A stretch of DNA of 64,000 nt from Pardosa pseudoannulata (taxonomy: Eukaryota; Arthropoda; Arachnida; Araneae; Lycosidae): the NCBI GenBank assembly GCA_032207245.1, contig CM063500.1:61941713-62005712 (forward strand). The letters run 5' to 3'. A program made the translations under genes and the position numbers. The notes below the pieces were generated by a model that worked only from the letters and a program-made list of their open reading frames with translations, searched no databases and was not told where the DNA came from. Of the stretch, positions 1-13,458 are shown in pieces. Positions within the stretch are counted from its first letter, which is position 1, and the number at the start of each line of letters is the position of its first letter.

Positions 1-1002
1 AATATGCTAAAATTTAAATTTATGTATTCAAATTAAAATATGGAATTTTTGTTTTCTAGATAACCAAGACACATATTGATATATGTGTGTCTTGTGTACA
101 TATATCAATTTTATACAGAACACACTTATATTTGCTACTCTATTATAAGGTGATATATATTAGAACATATTATCACGATCCGACAAAACCTGGGCGACTA
201 AAAACGTGCCCCTGGTGATTAGCAATTGTACTGACCCTTCCTGCTTCAACATCTTCCTATGAAAGAGTATAACGTACAATGAATGCCATCAAAAACAAAC
301 TACGTTCAAATTTAAGGAGAGAATCTTTAAATAGAACAATGATTATACACTTAAATGGACCATCTTTGCAGGAATTTAATTCTGAGAAGATAGATGGTGT
401 TTCAGAGCAAAAACTCAAAGACACTGTTAATAATTTCTGTTAATAGATTTATAGTTACATTACCTGATATAATTTTTAGTAGCATAATCTAATCAAATAA
501 AGATTGTCCTTGTCTTGTAGAAAAAGCCCTATTTGATTATGAGTGGCCCATATTTCCTTCTGCAGTGAATGTGTTAAAGTCATTAATTTGAAAAAAGAAC
601 TAACGCCATCAGCTCCTATGAATTTTTTTTAGCCCTCGTGTTTCAAAAAGTAGACCGTTGCGCTCCAAAATAAACCAAACCTAAGAATTTTTCCTGGCTC
701 CTAAGATTTTACAACTTTTGTCAGTCTCTGCATATTATATTGATATTTGTTAATCGATAAATCACAATATTAAAATTCAGATGTCATCCAGCTCTAGTTT
801 TGACATCCAGAAATTAACCTGAATATAGTTTTTATTTTAAATTCGCAGCGTATACTTTTTCAGAAAATTTTGTAGGATGTTCAGAAAAAATTTCTTAGAA
901 TCACCCATGGGAGAAACATACAAATGATGCTTTAATGTGTTAGCTTTTTTCAATCTTCGACTTTATTTATCTATTTCTATAACTGTATACATATTTGTAA
1001 AT
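1..1002. other. AT-rich non-coding stretch
   Basis: No coding exon is recognisable on either strand. The only structures seen are an imperfect inverted repeat near 66-93 (AAGACACATAT with ATATGTGTGTCTT) and a SINE 3' fragment at 631-681. Confidence 0.5.
631..681 (+). repeat. 3' fragment of tRNA-derived SINE
   Basis: AGCCCTCGTG, then CAAAAAGTAGACCG, then GCGCTCC and an A/C-rich CCAAACC tail. This matches the 3' third of the full-length SINE copies at 27490 and 33066. The tRNA-like head is absent. Confidence 0.6.
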
Positions 1003-1102
1003 TTTTAGGAGATCCGCCATCGTCGTGTGATTTCCTATCAGTTTTCTTATATGATAGTTTTTTTTTTATTTATTTATTTTTTTTTATTTATTTACTTATT
1101 TG

Positions 1103-1806
1103 CAGGGTTGCAATTCCGTCACTTTTTTTACTTTGGTCACTTTTTTTTACAATTGATCACTTTTAGTCACTTTTTTAAGTAAGCAATCACTTTTTTCATG
1201 GTGTATCACAGCAAAAGTCTGTTGTTGAAAAGAGAAAATCTGAATTAATAACAAAATATTTTAATAAAAGACAAAAAATGTGATTCTCTAATCTTATTTT
1301 TCTTATTAAAATGTAATTAGTCATATGGTTTCCAGAATTTAGTGATTTTAAAAAGTCCTAAAGAAGTTCCTGTAATTTACATTTGTACTGAAATGTACAT
1401 TTAATACATTAAAGTAATTTACGTCAAAGCATACATTTCTTTTTCTCTTTTACTTCACAATTTTTCAAAACATCATTAATATATGCAGAAAATTGTGATT
1501 ATAAAATGAATGTATTGTATGTATTCAAATCTAACTTATAGATTTTCTCGAATAAAAAGCAATGTTGAGTTGTGTTAAACAAAATTCTTAACTTTTTTTG
1601 TACTTGACGTTAAAATCATGTCTTGCATGAATTGTTTGATTTAGAGTTAAAATAAATAAAAAAATCTTAATAATAGCATCTGTAATCAAGAGAAGAAAAA
1701 AATCGCTTCTTTTTTTTCAAATGTTTAGTCACTTTTTAGTCACTTATTCTGTATTATTTGTCACTTTTCTCACCTTTTTGAAAGTACCTCAGCAGTTGCA
1801 AGCCTG
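1103..1806 (+). mobile_element. Non-autonomous hAT-like element with 6-bp target duplication (copy 1)
   Basis: It starts CAGGGTTGCAATTCCGTCAC and ends GCAGTTGCAAGCCTG, giving a short terminal inverted repeat CAGG(G/C)TTGCAA. It is flanked by TATTTG at 1097-1102 and 1807-1812. The homologous uninserted site at 46541-46546 (minus strand TATTTGACAAATAAATAATC) contains TATTTG once, which fixes the boundaries and the 6-bp duplication. Subterminal GTCACTTTT motifs are repeated at both ends. It is 704 bp with no open frame, so it is non-autonomous. The hAT assignment rests on terminus style only. Confidence 0.8.
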
Positions 1807-1900
1807 TATTTGACAAATAAATAATCTTTCGTATACTTAGTTAGGTTTAAAGTATAAAGTCAGCTGCCCTTTCCTAATAGCTAACAGTCATACAGATGTT

Positions 1901-1904
<4 letters not shown>

Positions 1905-1989
<85 letters not shown>
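1905..1989. repeat. (AT)n microsatellite inside a transposable element
   Basis: About 85 bp of nearly pure AT dinucleotide. It occupies the same position as the (AT)n tract at 46241-46291 of the sister element copy, so the tract was carried by the element and has since changed length. Confidence 0.9.
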
Positions 1990-1994
<5 letters not shown>

Positions 1995-2325
1995 AGTCAT
2001 TTTTAAACCCTCAGAAAGTACTGTTTATAATGTTTTTATTCACAATTTATTTTTAGTTTGATCACTCAAAACACTTTAGATGTACATTTTTCAAAATTAG
2101 TTTTTGTCAAATAGGTTTATCTTATATTAATTTTTAGGCATTTTTAAAAACATAATTCTAAAATATTGTAGGGCATTTATTGAACATGCCTTATCTGGTT
2201 CATAATCATTAAAATATGTTCCTCAGGAAATAGAGTTTATGCCGTTATGTCGTGTATTTCAAGTAGGTCCTTATAAAAAGTTACTTTGATCCTTAGATAG
2301 TCCTTAATTTTTGTTCTGGAAAAAC

Positions 2326-5300
2326 CTTGATATCTTTGAATGAGGAATTTTCACGTTTTCTAATTTTAATTTTAAACGATAGAAGACAAAAAAGTAAACA
2401 GGACAGTACCTATTTTTCTTTCATTTGAGGTCCAAATTAGTGATTTCTAATGGTTTTTATAGCGGACTATTTAACGTCTCTCGAAAACGATACTTTTCTT
2501 CCGCCGAGTTTGTGACGTCATCGTTCAAGAGAACACCGACCGCCTATGCTGTTTATTACATGTTAAAAGGCGATTTTTAAATTTATTTCTGTGTAAAGTA
2601 TCGCATATAATAGAAACTTTTTTATTATGTCTGGCATTAAAAATCATATTACAAATATTGTATTGTCACACTCTGTAAAAATACAAATAATTCCAATGAG
2701 GAGATATTTTTCAGCGTTCCCAAGATCTACATACACGTAAAATCTGGACAAATGCGAGGAAAAGGGATGAGAAATTAAACCCCAAATTATCATATAAATC
2801 ATTTCTATGGGTTTGTGAAGACTATTTTTCGGCAAGTAAATGCTTGTTTTTGCTTAAATATTACTAATTTAGAACAATTAAAGTATATAAAAATACATCT
2901 GTACCTTTAAAAGGATTTGTTAATTAACCAGTGTTATTTAATAACTTTTTTTAAAACTGCTAATTTCCGAGTATTATCACAGAGTTCAAGTACAATAAAT
3001 GTTTGAAAAAGCATATAAATATCGTAAAACATATAAATATCTAAAGCATATCTAAAAAATAACTCGGGGGAGGAGAAGGTTATGTATTTTCAAGGTATTA
3101 TAAATATTTTCTTCGGAGATGCATACTTTCTTAAGTGTATCAATTCACAGTGATATTTTTCGATTAAATTGGTGACTAATTTGAAAAAAGTATATTTTTA
3201 AATACTTAATGATATTGCTTTAAAAATTAAATTTAATTTCAGAAACTTTATACATTTTAATTTAACATTAATATTAAAGGCAATAAAACTATATTGCTAT
3301 TTAAAAATGTATAAATAATTAAGAAAAGTCTTTTAAAGATTTTAAATTTCTTTTCATCAAATTTAAAATATCTAAGAATTGATTTGGTTTTGGAGCGCTA
3401 CGGCCTACCTTTTGCAACACGAGAGCTAATGATAAATAACTCCTCTAATTTTTATTTTAATATTACATCCATCTCAATTTATAAAAAGCGATGCTACTAC
3501 AAATGTGTGTATATATGATATATGTATATTTATTTGACTTATCTATGTCTACAAACAGAAGAGGTGTGATTAGAATGAATAAAATATTAATACATGTTAA
3601 GTAAAATTGGATAAATATATGATTTTAAATACCTTTGAGTTTTATTTCCCCGTATTTCTTCTCCTATAAAATCCGAGTTTTTTCCCAAGAATGAAAACAT
3701 TGACATCATGTCAATTTTGGGAGGTTGTCCGACTGCCCTTTGGTAAATCCAGGTAGAAGAAACATTTATAACAAATAGATTTAATTAAGCTATCGAGATC
3801 GATAAAAATAAACCTACAGGTTTAAATAAAAATAAATTCGAGTTTTGATAGCTAGAAAATCCTAAGAACTTGCAAAAACGAAGTCGTAAAATAGTACGCG
3901 CTTACAACCAATTAGAAAATATTGGATGTCGTGAACGATGACGTCACAACCAATCACGGAGCGTTTTGATGTCACGTGATTTTCGCTTAGTTTTAAAATT
4001 AATTTTTTAAATGATGGTCCCAGTTTTTTACATTTTTGAGAACATTTTTGGAATCTACGAGTCTGGAATTATCAGACAAATACTAAGTTGTTCGAATCCC
4101 CCACATATGCAAATTCCTCATTCTGCAATTCTTTTTGTATTTATAAATATTGCCAAGAGGGAAGCTACTATACCTTTTAGTGTTAGGATATAACGTTAAA
4201 AAATATAGTATTAGAGAACTTTTATTTTTTACTTAAAACTTAAATTTATTCCAGGGGAAATTGGAGATTAGTGGATGGTGTGTCACATATTTAACCACCA
4301 GTCGATCGGAAAAAGTTACTGCTTTATAACAGAAAAGCTTCGAATTTAGGATAGAACATATATTAATTTTCGCAATAAAAAAAATGGGGTTTTTTTTAAT
4401 AGAAAATACTAAAATTTATCTGATCAAGAAGGAATTAAAACTTAATAGTAGTCATTTTTTTAATTTTATTTAGTGGATCCCGTCACAGAATTCTGAACAC
4501 TCATGAACATCCAAATTATCTTTTATGGTCCATGCCAATCGCACGAATTCCCATCCATTTAATCTCTCCGACTTATCTTGTCCTGTCTAATGATTCGTCG
4601 GGTAGAAGGGAGTTTCTCTTTACTAACCAACTAATCAGTAGGCTTCGTACCGTGTGCCTCCCTGCGAGGTAATCAAGATCTGAGCTTCCACTTACGGATA
4701 AGGAACCATTACAATGATTCACTCTCCAACGGGTAGAAAGAGAGGGCGCAAGGGCTACGAACTTCCATTTTATTGCTTAAAACAAAGAACCTTAATCTTT
4801 CACCAACCACGAATTTCATTTACGCAGTAGAACCCCAGTATTCCACTTTGGAATCAGAACGTCAAAATGAATTCAGGGCAGAAGTATATAGAAACTATTG
4901 ACGAAGTCTGCTATGAAAAGCCTCATTAAAAATAAATACCCAGTTGAAAATAATTGTTTATCACGCTGACGGCTTCCGCACTTAATATAAGCTTCCAAAC
5001 ATTGAATGAAGATGATAAAATAGCTGTTGTAACATCCCGTCGTTTATAAGGATGGAACGGCTTTCAATTGAATTACAAGTTCTTTCAAAACAGCACTTCT
5101 TAAACCTTTTTCTTTCAGGGACCATTTTTTATCGTTGAGGTTTTTTTTTCACAATCAAATATATTAAATATAAAATAACGTAAATGAAAATATTTTCTCA
5201 TAAATTTCTTTGTTTGGTAAACAATATGACATGGAAAGAAGTTTTCAGGATTCGTTTTGAGTTTTCATAATTATTGCTTAAAAAAAATCTCGTTTAATTA

Positions 5301-8300
5301 GACGGATGTCCTTGTCTCAAATTTTTGGAACGAGATTAAACACAGTTAACTGGTTATAAAGCATCTTCAGCGTCGAGCTTTGTTTGGTTTTAATAAACAT
5401 TAAAACTGAAAAGGTTAACTCATAGTACGTAGCATTAGAATATAATAAAAAAACTTTTTATTTAAATTTATGTGCTTAAATTTAAATTAAGTTTTCTCCA
5501 CCATTTTGTTTTGTGATTTGGGTTTGTGAACCCTAGTTTTTTACATTAGGTTTAGGATGCGTCCTTTTGACTCATTTCAAATTTTATAAAATTACAAAAA
5601 CCTTTTACATTTTTATTTTATTTCTTGTACTGACGTTTATCCATTGAACGAGGTAAATATATATTGAAGTCTATTTTCTTTAAAAGCGTCGAAATATTGA
5701 AATTTTCTATGTGATTTTCTCTGCGGGTTTACGTCAATTTGACGCGACCGTAATGTGAACAAAATTTTTAGTAAATTATTTCTACTCATGCAAACATTAC
5801 AAAAATAATAAATAGGAATATATCGACAATACCTCGATCCGTTATCCGATGTTATCTCAAATGAAACAAGCAATAAGCAACAGTAGAAAGAACAAAATGC
5901 AGAATGTCAATTGAAGTCAGAATGTGAAAAGATTTTGAAGGTTTTAGTTGCTTGGTGCGAGTATTGAAAAATAAAATACTAGAATATTTTTTGAATTAGT
6001 AATATTATTGTGAACCTCAATGTTATCTCATGTTTTAATTTTTACTTATAGTGTATAATTATATTGCTTTCTGAGTGTTATATGTATTCGCTCATGCATC
6101 AAATGGATGCTTGTTTATAAAGATAGGTGTATAAGAAACGTCCGTAAACCTAGTGTTAAAAAGCTCTGGTCTGTAAAATAGGAATATGCGATATCTTTAA
6201 GTTCTTCCCGTCCTTAAAGTAAACATGGGCGCTAATAGCGCCGCTGGCCGCTGATTAAACATCTTTAGTATATAATGCATACATTTATTGCATCATTCTA
6301 AAATTCTTAAAATTTTAATGTTAATCTTTCATGAAAGTCTAATTTCAAAATCATCAGTTAACAAATTTTAACCACTCTCCGATCTGTCCATCAAATTCAA
6401 ACAATCTTTATATAACATGTTTTCATATATTACTCTTAAATGCCTTAGTTTACCCCTTATATTTATTTTCGAATCGACAAATGAAATAACCAGTTTCAAA
6501 ATTACTTTCTCTATTTGCCGTTTGTTATAAACAAGTGTTAATAATATTTTTTTTTTCGCTGTCAACTCTAATGAGAGCTGTGTGCTCATTTCATAGCTTT
6601 TATTCACCGGGGAATTCCTTTCCTTGTTTTCTTAATCAGCTTCAGTGGTCTCATTAAGTGATCTTTCCGTTTTCCCTTTGAAACCTGCAAAGCATGGGTC
6701 TTTTTTCGAATATTCCAACAATCCTTTGGCAGCAGTTTGAATAGCTTCTTACCTGTTTACGCCATTACTTGTCTATTCTCTTTCGAACTTTGGCTTTTGC
6801 AGTATGAGAATTGAAGCTTTCCTCTGTGTTCCATTAGTTTTGTTTGTTCATCTTTCTGATAGCTCAGTGATTGTTAAAACGTTTTCTTTCATTTGTTTTT
6901 TCTGTGTTTTGGGATGGCAACGGTCTGATAACCTAGCCTTCATTAATGTAGACTGTACGTTTAGTTGTTTCCTCTCTTCACGACAAATTTGGGGGAAAAA
7001 AAAAATGAAAATAGAATTGCCACTATTATTTTAATTTTTTACGCTATCTTTCAGTGTTGATTTATCTTTTTAGTACTGTTGATCATCTTTCAATCATATT
7101 TTGTTTAAGAACTTAATCTTAATTCTTCAGTGCATATTATAAAATAAATGATGTATCGGTTAATACGAACCAATTAATGATGCATTAGCTGACTTTATTT
7201 ATCTTGTTTTAAGTTTTTTTTATAATATTATTTATATAGATTGTTGAGATTATACGATTTTTTTCAGTGGTAAATTTCAGCAATTTAATGAGGCATAAAA
7301 TTAGTCTTAAAATATTTTTCACGTATTTTAAATCGTGTGTAGCAGCAAATTCCACACTTCCTTTTTTAAATTGTTTGAATTTGGTAATCCAAGGTTAAAG
7401 TTCTTAGCTCTTTTCAATAGCTTCTTGGTAAACAAAACTACCCCAGTCTTTATAACATTGCACAGTTAAAGAACTTCCGACGTTTTAAGGTTTATTTACT
7501 ATCCAAGCATTTTTATGTCTATTAGCAATTTTGTTATCAAAATCTGTTAAATTTTGACCTGTGATCATAATAGAATATGAGTTGATATCACAGATCATCA
7601 ACCACCATTTTTCACTTATAAATATTTTATTCCTGTATTTTCGCAATGATGTTTTCCAGTACTAAAATTCCAAATAGAGGCGGGAAGGGAAGAAATCGAG
7701 AAAGACTAGATCGGATACCTTATATGATGAAATAATACCTAGGTAAAACCCCATAACAGTCCTCTAGGGGCAAAAGACATATAAACTTTGAAAATGCCAT
7801 GGGTAACATATTTTTGTTTTATTACCTGAAAAATAATGAGTTATCCATGCCTACTTACTGTGGTCCTCTGCTTTAATATTTCGCAGTCTTTGAGAGTCAG
7901 TATTCTATTTCATGCGTACGTTCAAAGTTCTATTGGGAGACACCATCCCAAGTGTGTCTAACAGAAAGGTTGAAAGTCTTACTGACCTGTAGCCTTTGGA
8001 AAATCATACACGCTCTTTGACATATTTTGCTAATACATAACGAAAATCAAGAAGTAACATTTCATTTAATGTAATGTAAACGTATTATGTTCCAAAAGTG
8101 TTTTATTGACCTTACGATTGCCCCGGGTAGTGGTAAATGTTGCGAGAGAAAAAGTACGGCATGCAACTTTTACGAAACCATTGTGTATTTCTCCTTTAGT
8201 GTTAAAAAAAAAAACAGAATTTACTGGTAAGTGACTATTGGCAGTTCATTAGTTTTCGTTTGAATTCGTAATGGCTGTAAGTTATGCTGCGTTGACTGGT

Positions 8301-8505
8301 ATTCATTCGTTGGATACTTTTGTTTTTATGTAGGTATTTTACATTACTGCTGCTTTGAACATCGTTCTTAGTTCTCATCATTGTGGCATATCTTTTATTC
8401 GAGGGTGAAGTAGTTGAACGAAAGTGCTGCAAACAGATACATTTTGTATGTGATGTCCGTGCCATTTTTCGAATATATATATATATAATGCGGATTTCAA
8501 TTTGA
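2326..8505. other. Non-coding stretch upstream of SPPL3
   Basis: I see no recognisable exon. Contents noticed: a reverse SINE tail at 3384-3430, and a patch at about 4490-4990 that is clearly less AT-rich than its surroundings and contains several CpG sites. No open frame longer than about 80 codons looks protein-like. An unrecognised promoter or first exon could lie here. Confidence 0.4.
3384..3430 (-). repeat. 3' fragment of tRNA-derived SINE (reverse)
   Basis: On the minus strand it reads GAGCTCTCGTGTTGCAAAAG, then GTAGGCCGTAGCGCTCCAAAA. This matches the 3' end of the SINE family. Only the tail is present. Confidence 0.6.
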
Positions 8506-8666
8506 CGGCCAAACAGGTAGGACCCTGCTCGTCATTTCCGGAGTTCGTGGGTTCGAATATCACTGTTTGCATCGATGTTCGTAGCCATTCAGCTTTAAGC
8601 AGCAGGTTCCGGTCGGAACCCTCGTGTTCCAAAAGAGTAGACCTTAGTGCTACAACCGAAACTAAA
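8506..8666 (+). repeat. tRNA-derived SINE, degraded copy
   Basis: Starts GCCAAACAGG and carries a B-box-like GTGGGTTCGAATATC near 8547. Then come GATGTTCGTAGCCATTCAGC, a TTTAAGCAGCAGG block and the tail with CGTGTTCC...AGTAGACC. It matches the full-length copies in order, but the A-box half is diverged. Confidence 0.7.
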
Positions 8667-10481
8667 CTAAATTAAAACTAAACGGCATTTCTACACTACG
8701 AATGGCAACGGTTGCAGCGACCAGCTGTGAACAAACAATAGCGACCATTCTCAATTTGCTATATTGTATCATGTGCTTTAAATATAATTGTACGTGTCAA
8801 ATTGTTCAGATGCATAGAAATAAGAACTTGACTATTAACATTTTCCTGTAGCATATCTTGAGATTGCTTTCTACGTAGCTAAAATTCATGCATGGGAAAG
8901 CCTTATACAGTAATAATGTTTAAAAATTTTATGGCTAAGCTCCCCATTTTTCTTAACAGTCGGTTTATAAAGACTTACAAATGTTAACATTACTTACATC
9001 CGTCATTTTCGATTGATTTCTGCTGCTTTTGAAATTAAGATATAAAACTAAAAGTGGAGCATTCTGGTCACGCAGCGGCTAGTTGTAATAGCGTAAAGTT
9101 GATCAGTTTAAAGTCAGTTGCGTAAAGTTATTAATTTTAAAAAATAAGATACAAGTACGCAAGCCAAGACTTAATTTTTTGTAAAAAAATTAAAACATTA
9201 GGGGCAATTTCTTACTAAATTTGTTGGTCTATGGAAGGAGGGGTGTGAACCTCTCAAACTTTCCCCTTGTGTACGTCACGGTTTGACTTGCTGGTTTACC
9301 TTTAAACCAAAAGTTACACTGTTTAAACTAAACTGTCTAACATTTTAATGCTTCGTAAAAGATTAGATTAGATGCCTTTTTTATTTTTTTCACCACAGTA
9401 ATCAAGTAAAATAACTTGAAAAAAGCCTAATTGCTAAAGTAAAATTGTCTTAAACACTAATTCCAAATCCAAAGTACATTTCTTTCCGCAAAAATTTGAT
9501 AAATAGGAGAAAGGGGAGAGGGGCATAAAGACGAAAGAAATACTTGATTAAATTAAACCACATTTTTACTCCTCGCATTTAACTCTCGTACAAATTAGTT
9601 AAATTAACATACCGCAGACAACATATGTCTGCTGTAAAGCAGCGCATTTAATCGGTCGTTGTTTCTTTGCCAGCAGGCATTGTTCCGTAAAATGAATGTT
9701 TTCATTTGTAATTACTGAATTCACTTCCTATTGAATCTTTCGTACCGAAGAGAATGTTTGCTTACTAACAATAACAAAGGTGTTGCCACTAGAAGGCTGA
9801 ATGGTTTAGAAACTTATTTACTCAGATTTAAAAGAACGCCAAACTTTTCCTTAATATCTAATGCTTTGAAATGTATCTTAAACCAAAAAGTAAATGTTAT
9901 TTGAGACATTGCATTTGATATTTACGATCTTCATAGTTTATATACATCCTTTTCGCTTTGTACATACATAATATAGGATTTTAAGGTTCCAGTCGCTTCG
10001 CCTATCCTCCGAGGGGGAAAAAAAGGACAGAGAGATAACTTCGCCAGTAACGTCCGTGGAGAGGAGAATAGGGGAGGGGGTGGGTAATGTACATTTCGAT
10101 TCCGAGCGAAGCTCACTTGTTGGAATTGTGTTCCGGTTGGCTAACGGTATGGAAGACTGCTTTTCAAATAACAGGTGCGCACTATGAGTCGCGCTCGTCC
10201 TATATTTTGTTCTCACTGGGTGAAAAGGGATGAGCCGAATTAAGCGCAATGCTATTTTAGCACCTATTTGTTCATCATTATCACTCGCGTCTACCAGGGT
10301 ATATCAATCTTTTGCATTTACCAGCAATTTGGTAAATGAAAATTTGAATACTGGTTTACCTTTAAGTTTTTTCCCCATATAAAAATAAAGCAAGGTAATA
10401 ATGATAGATATTTGGTACAGTCTAACCTTTAAATTAGGGTACGCGTTGCTTTCTCATAGCTAAGACAACGCCTTCAAGGCT
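8667..10481. other. Non-coding stretch, nothing recognised
   Basis: No exon or known repeat was recognised. A near-perfect palindrome GCAGACAACATATGTCTGC lies near 9614-9632. CpG dinucleotides are frequent compared with sequence after 15 kb. Confidence 0.4.
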
Positions 10482-10589
10482 GTAGGTCAGCTGGATTGCC
10501 TCGGCCGAACCCTCTAATCGAGAGATTTCTAACAGTAAGCAGAAAATAAAACAGCTAAAAGATGAAAGAAGGGGCCAGGGAGATGGATT
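10482..10589 (+). repeat. Direct repeat X, left copy
   Basis: A segment starting GTAGGTCAGCTGGATTGCCT and ending GGGAGATGGATT. It recurs at 12238-12342 with only a few differences, directly bracketing the hAT-like element 10590-12234. It is far longer than a hAT target duplication. Confidence 0.8.
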
Positions 10590-10760
10590 TAGAGATGTAA
10601 AAAACCCGGAATTTTGAAGAGGTGGGAATAAACCCGGAACTTTGGGAAGAAATCATTTTAACAATGTTTACATTTATTTTTTCAACAGTGGCTATATAAA
10701 AACTAGCATATTATTTCTAACAGAATTTTTTTTATTTCATGAATATATAAATATATATAT

Positions 10761-11386
10761 CCCTCTAAGTGGTTTGCACGTACAATTTCGCCAAACCGAT
10801 GATGTTTCCAAAGCGGTTGTCACGTACAATTTTCGACCTCCAAAAACGCTTCGAAAATGAATGTAATGTACATATCTTCAATGCTTTCCCCCATGGAGTT
10901 TTGCGGTACAGGGTCAGGTCGATTGTTTAGGAACTGCACCCCTTTTTGACGGACATTTATCGTGGGATGCACCCCTACCCCCTGAGAAACAAAGACGCTG
11001 ATAGATTTTCATGGCTTTGTACATCTCTATTTCGAAGTATTTCGTTTGCGGTAACAGATATATCTCTAATTGCACCACTTAAATATCTTGGATGACTTTC
11101 GTAAAAAATATAAATAAGTCTCTCGAAGAATAATTTTATTTGTACTTTTAGAATCCATTATTTCTTACGGGATGATCGTCGAGATTGACGACCTTTATGT
11201 GAATTAAAAATTAACAATCTGTAATATCTATTTATATATCTATTTATAACCGGGAGTAATGGGACAATAACGAGGGTGGGTTTCTCGCAATCCATTCTAG
11301 TCTAAAGGGGTGAAGGAAAAAATTATAGAACGCTTTAGCCACTGACACAGTTAAACTTTAGCGTATTTTTTCTTCCACTCGGAGGG
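10761..11386 (+). mobile_element. 626-bp CCC...GGG element nested in the hAT-like element
   Basis: The terminal inverted repeats are CCCTCTAAGTGG (left) and CCACTCGGAGGG (right). It sits inside an (AT)n run, so its target duplication cannot be read. The sister hAT-like copy at about 54640-54655 has an uninterrupted GATATATATATATTCAAG at the equivalent place, which acts as an empty site. CCC..GGG ends resemble piggyBac, but there is no TTAA, so the superfamily is open. Confidence 0.7.
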
Positions 11387-11710
11387 ATATATATATATAT
11401 ATATTCATGAAATAATAGCAATGAGCATTTAAATGATTTTATTGTAGTACTTATGTAGTACTAATTACCCTGTTAGTCTTATCAAACAAAAACTGGTTGC
11501 TTCCATTTTAATTGCTAATATAATAATTATATACATTATTTTTGATCATGATTTATTATGTAAATTGCTTTATGCTGAATTTTCTCCCTCATTTTATAAT
11601 ATAAAAATAAATATCTTTAAATTTAAAATAACAGTTTATTATTTTTTGTAATACATATATCATTTAAAGGTGCAATCAAATGTCACTGTTGCATTTTGTG
11701 TCCAATTCCT

Positions 11711-11873
<163 letters not shown>

Positions 11874-12237
11874 TGTTATCCAAGAAAAATGATGATTTAT
11901 GGGTTTTGTGAAACTACAGAGTATTGCCTATTATTTATGTAATAATAAAAATTTGGATATTTCTCAAAGGAAAAATATACTCATACTTTCAGGCTAAACA
12001 GAATACTTTGCGAAATATAGTTAGTTAATCCCAATTATTCAATTTTTTTTCATAGCATATATTAGTTAAATTTTGTAAAAAATATCAACTTTTGAGGTCT
12101 ACAACAAAGGCAGAAAAGAAATGGTGGTTCTCGTTGTGTCATAGGATCTGGCGACTTCAAAATTCCCATGTTTTGGAAATTTTCAAAATTCCCTTCTCAA
12201 AAAACCCGGGTTTTTCCCACTGCTCACAACTCTAGCG

Positions 12238-12342
12238 GTAGGTCAGCTGGATTGCCTGGGCCGAACCCTCTAATCGAGAGATTTCTAACAGTAAGCAGAA
12301 AATAAAACAGCCAAAAGATGTAAGGGGATAGGGAGATGGATT
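12238..12342 (+). repeat. Direct repeat X, right copy
   Basis: Near-identical to 10482-10589. It begins 3 bp after the hAT-like element ends and runs into sequence (CGTGAGTTC) not shared with the left copy. Confidence 0.8.
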
Positions 12343-12589
12343 CGTGAGTTCATAACACAAAACTAGAGGGAAGAAAGCTTAAGGATGAAAAAAACACAAA
12401 TATGTTTGCGGCCAGGGACATCGGCACATTGCTACGACAAGAGATGGTATGAGTAGTTTGTCATTTTGGGGCGATCCAAATGGCCATGAGAGGACCAATA
12501 GAATTATTGGGCGTTGTTTTTTTTTTTTTTTTTCAGTTTTTATATGAGAACGAACCCTAAAACCTTGTAGAATTTCCAATTATTTGATT

Positions 12590-12709
12590 TCGGAAGTTGC
12601 TGTAAGCGTTCTAAACTTACGATTAGCTAATTTGTATTGATGCTCCAAACTATACAGATCTTTTTCGTTTGGTGGTTGATATAGTGAATTTTTCACTGCT
12701 AGGTATTCC
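12590..12709 (+). repeat. Old dispersed repeat, left part, interrupted by a hAT-like element
   Basis: AAGTTGCTGTAAGCG...CTGCTAGGTATTCC resembles 51740-51870 (AAGCTGCTGTAAGTG...ATGCTAGGTACTC). The resemblance resumes after the insertion, at about 13467-13485. Confidence 0.5.
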
Positions 12710-13458
12710 TAACGTGACATTTTATTTTTTGACTCAAAACGGGACATTGATTTATTTAGGTCAAATCATAGGTAGTCAATGAAAAAACAACACTTTTTTT
12801 AAAGTTATTTATTCAGAAAAAGTTAGTGGACTTAAAAGCTACGAATCACAAAATATAGGTACCCAAAATGTTTAGTTATATTTATATTTATCAGAAGAAC
12901 AAATTTGTTTTAGTATAGCTGGTGACGATTTCAAGAAAGAATGAAACTCTTGGCACGTTTTGTTAATATTAATTATCAACATCGCCTTTAGAACTGAAAT
13001 TTGTAACTGGGTTTTCTCAGATGTCTACAATTTGTTCATAATAGAAAATTATCTTTCTACTGCAGCATTTGTAGCAGGCAAACATAAAATATATTCACTT
13101 ACAATAGAAAAGTTTTTATGCTGAAGATTGTTGGCGGGAAAGTGGTTGAATATTTCCACCCAACCGGTTTCCGTGGAAACATTTAAATTATTCCATTCCG
13201 TTATTTTTTGTTTTGTAATGTAATTAGAAATTAATGAAAATTCGTCAAAAACTTCAGTATCTTTATTACAGTCACAATATATTGCTTTTCAATTAATACA
13301 TCCAGTCTAAAAAAAAAAGGCAGGTGGCATGATCATAAAGACAGCGTGGTTTCTGTAAACGGGACAATTTTGCGTCCCACAGTCTATTTCGGGGACACCA
13401 GAACTCGTAATTGTAAAAAGGGACAGTCCCATTCAAAACGGGACGCCTGGTCACGTTA
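12710..13458 (+). mobile_element. hAT-like element with TAACGTGAC ends
   Basis: The termini are TAACGTGAC and GTCACGTTA, each followed inward by a CAAAACGGGAC block in opposite orientations. The flanks GGTATTCC (12702-12709) and GACATTCC (13459-13466) agree at 6 of 8 positions, compatible with an aged 8-bp hAT duplication. The related uninterrupted repeat at about 51860-51885 reads GGTACTCTGTAAAAACC across the site. It is 749 bp with no transposase frame. Confidence 0.7.

Larger units (their letters stand above)
1009..2325 (+). mobile_element. Older inverted-repeat-type element, split by a younger insertion (copy 1)
   Basis: This segment is homologous, in inverse orientation, to the element at 45891-46745. 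Shared landmarks are GATCCGCCATCGTC near 1011, the GACAAATAAATAATCTTTC block near 1812, the (AT)n tract at 1905-1989, TAAAGTCATTTTTAAACCCTC just after it, and CCTTAATTTTTGTTCTGG near 2302-2320. The copy is interrupted at 1103-1806 by another element. The outer left end is diverged and the terminal CAGGGTTCCC seen in the other copy is not visible here, so the ends are approximate. No coding capacity is visible. Confidence 0.65.
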
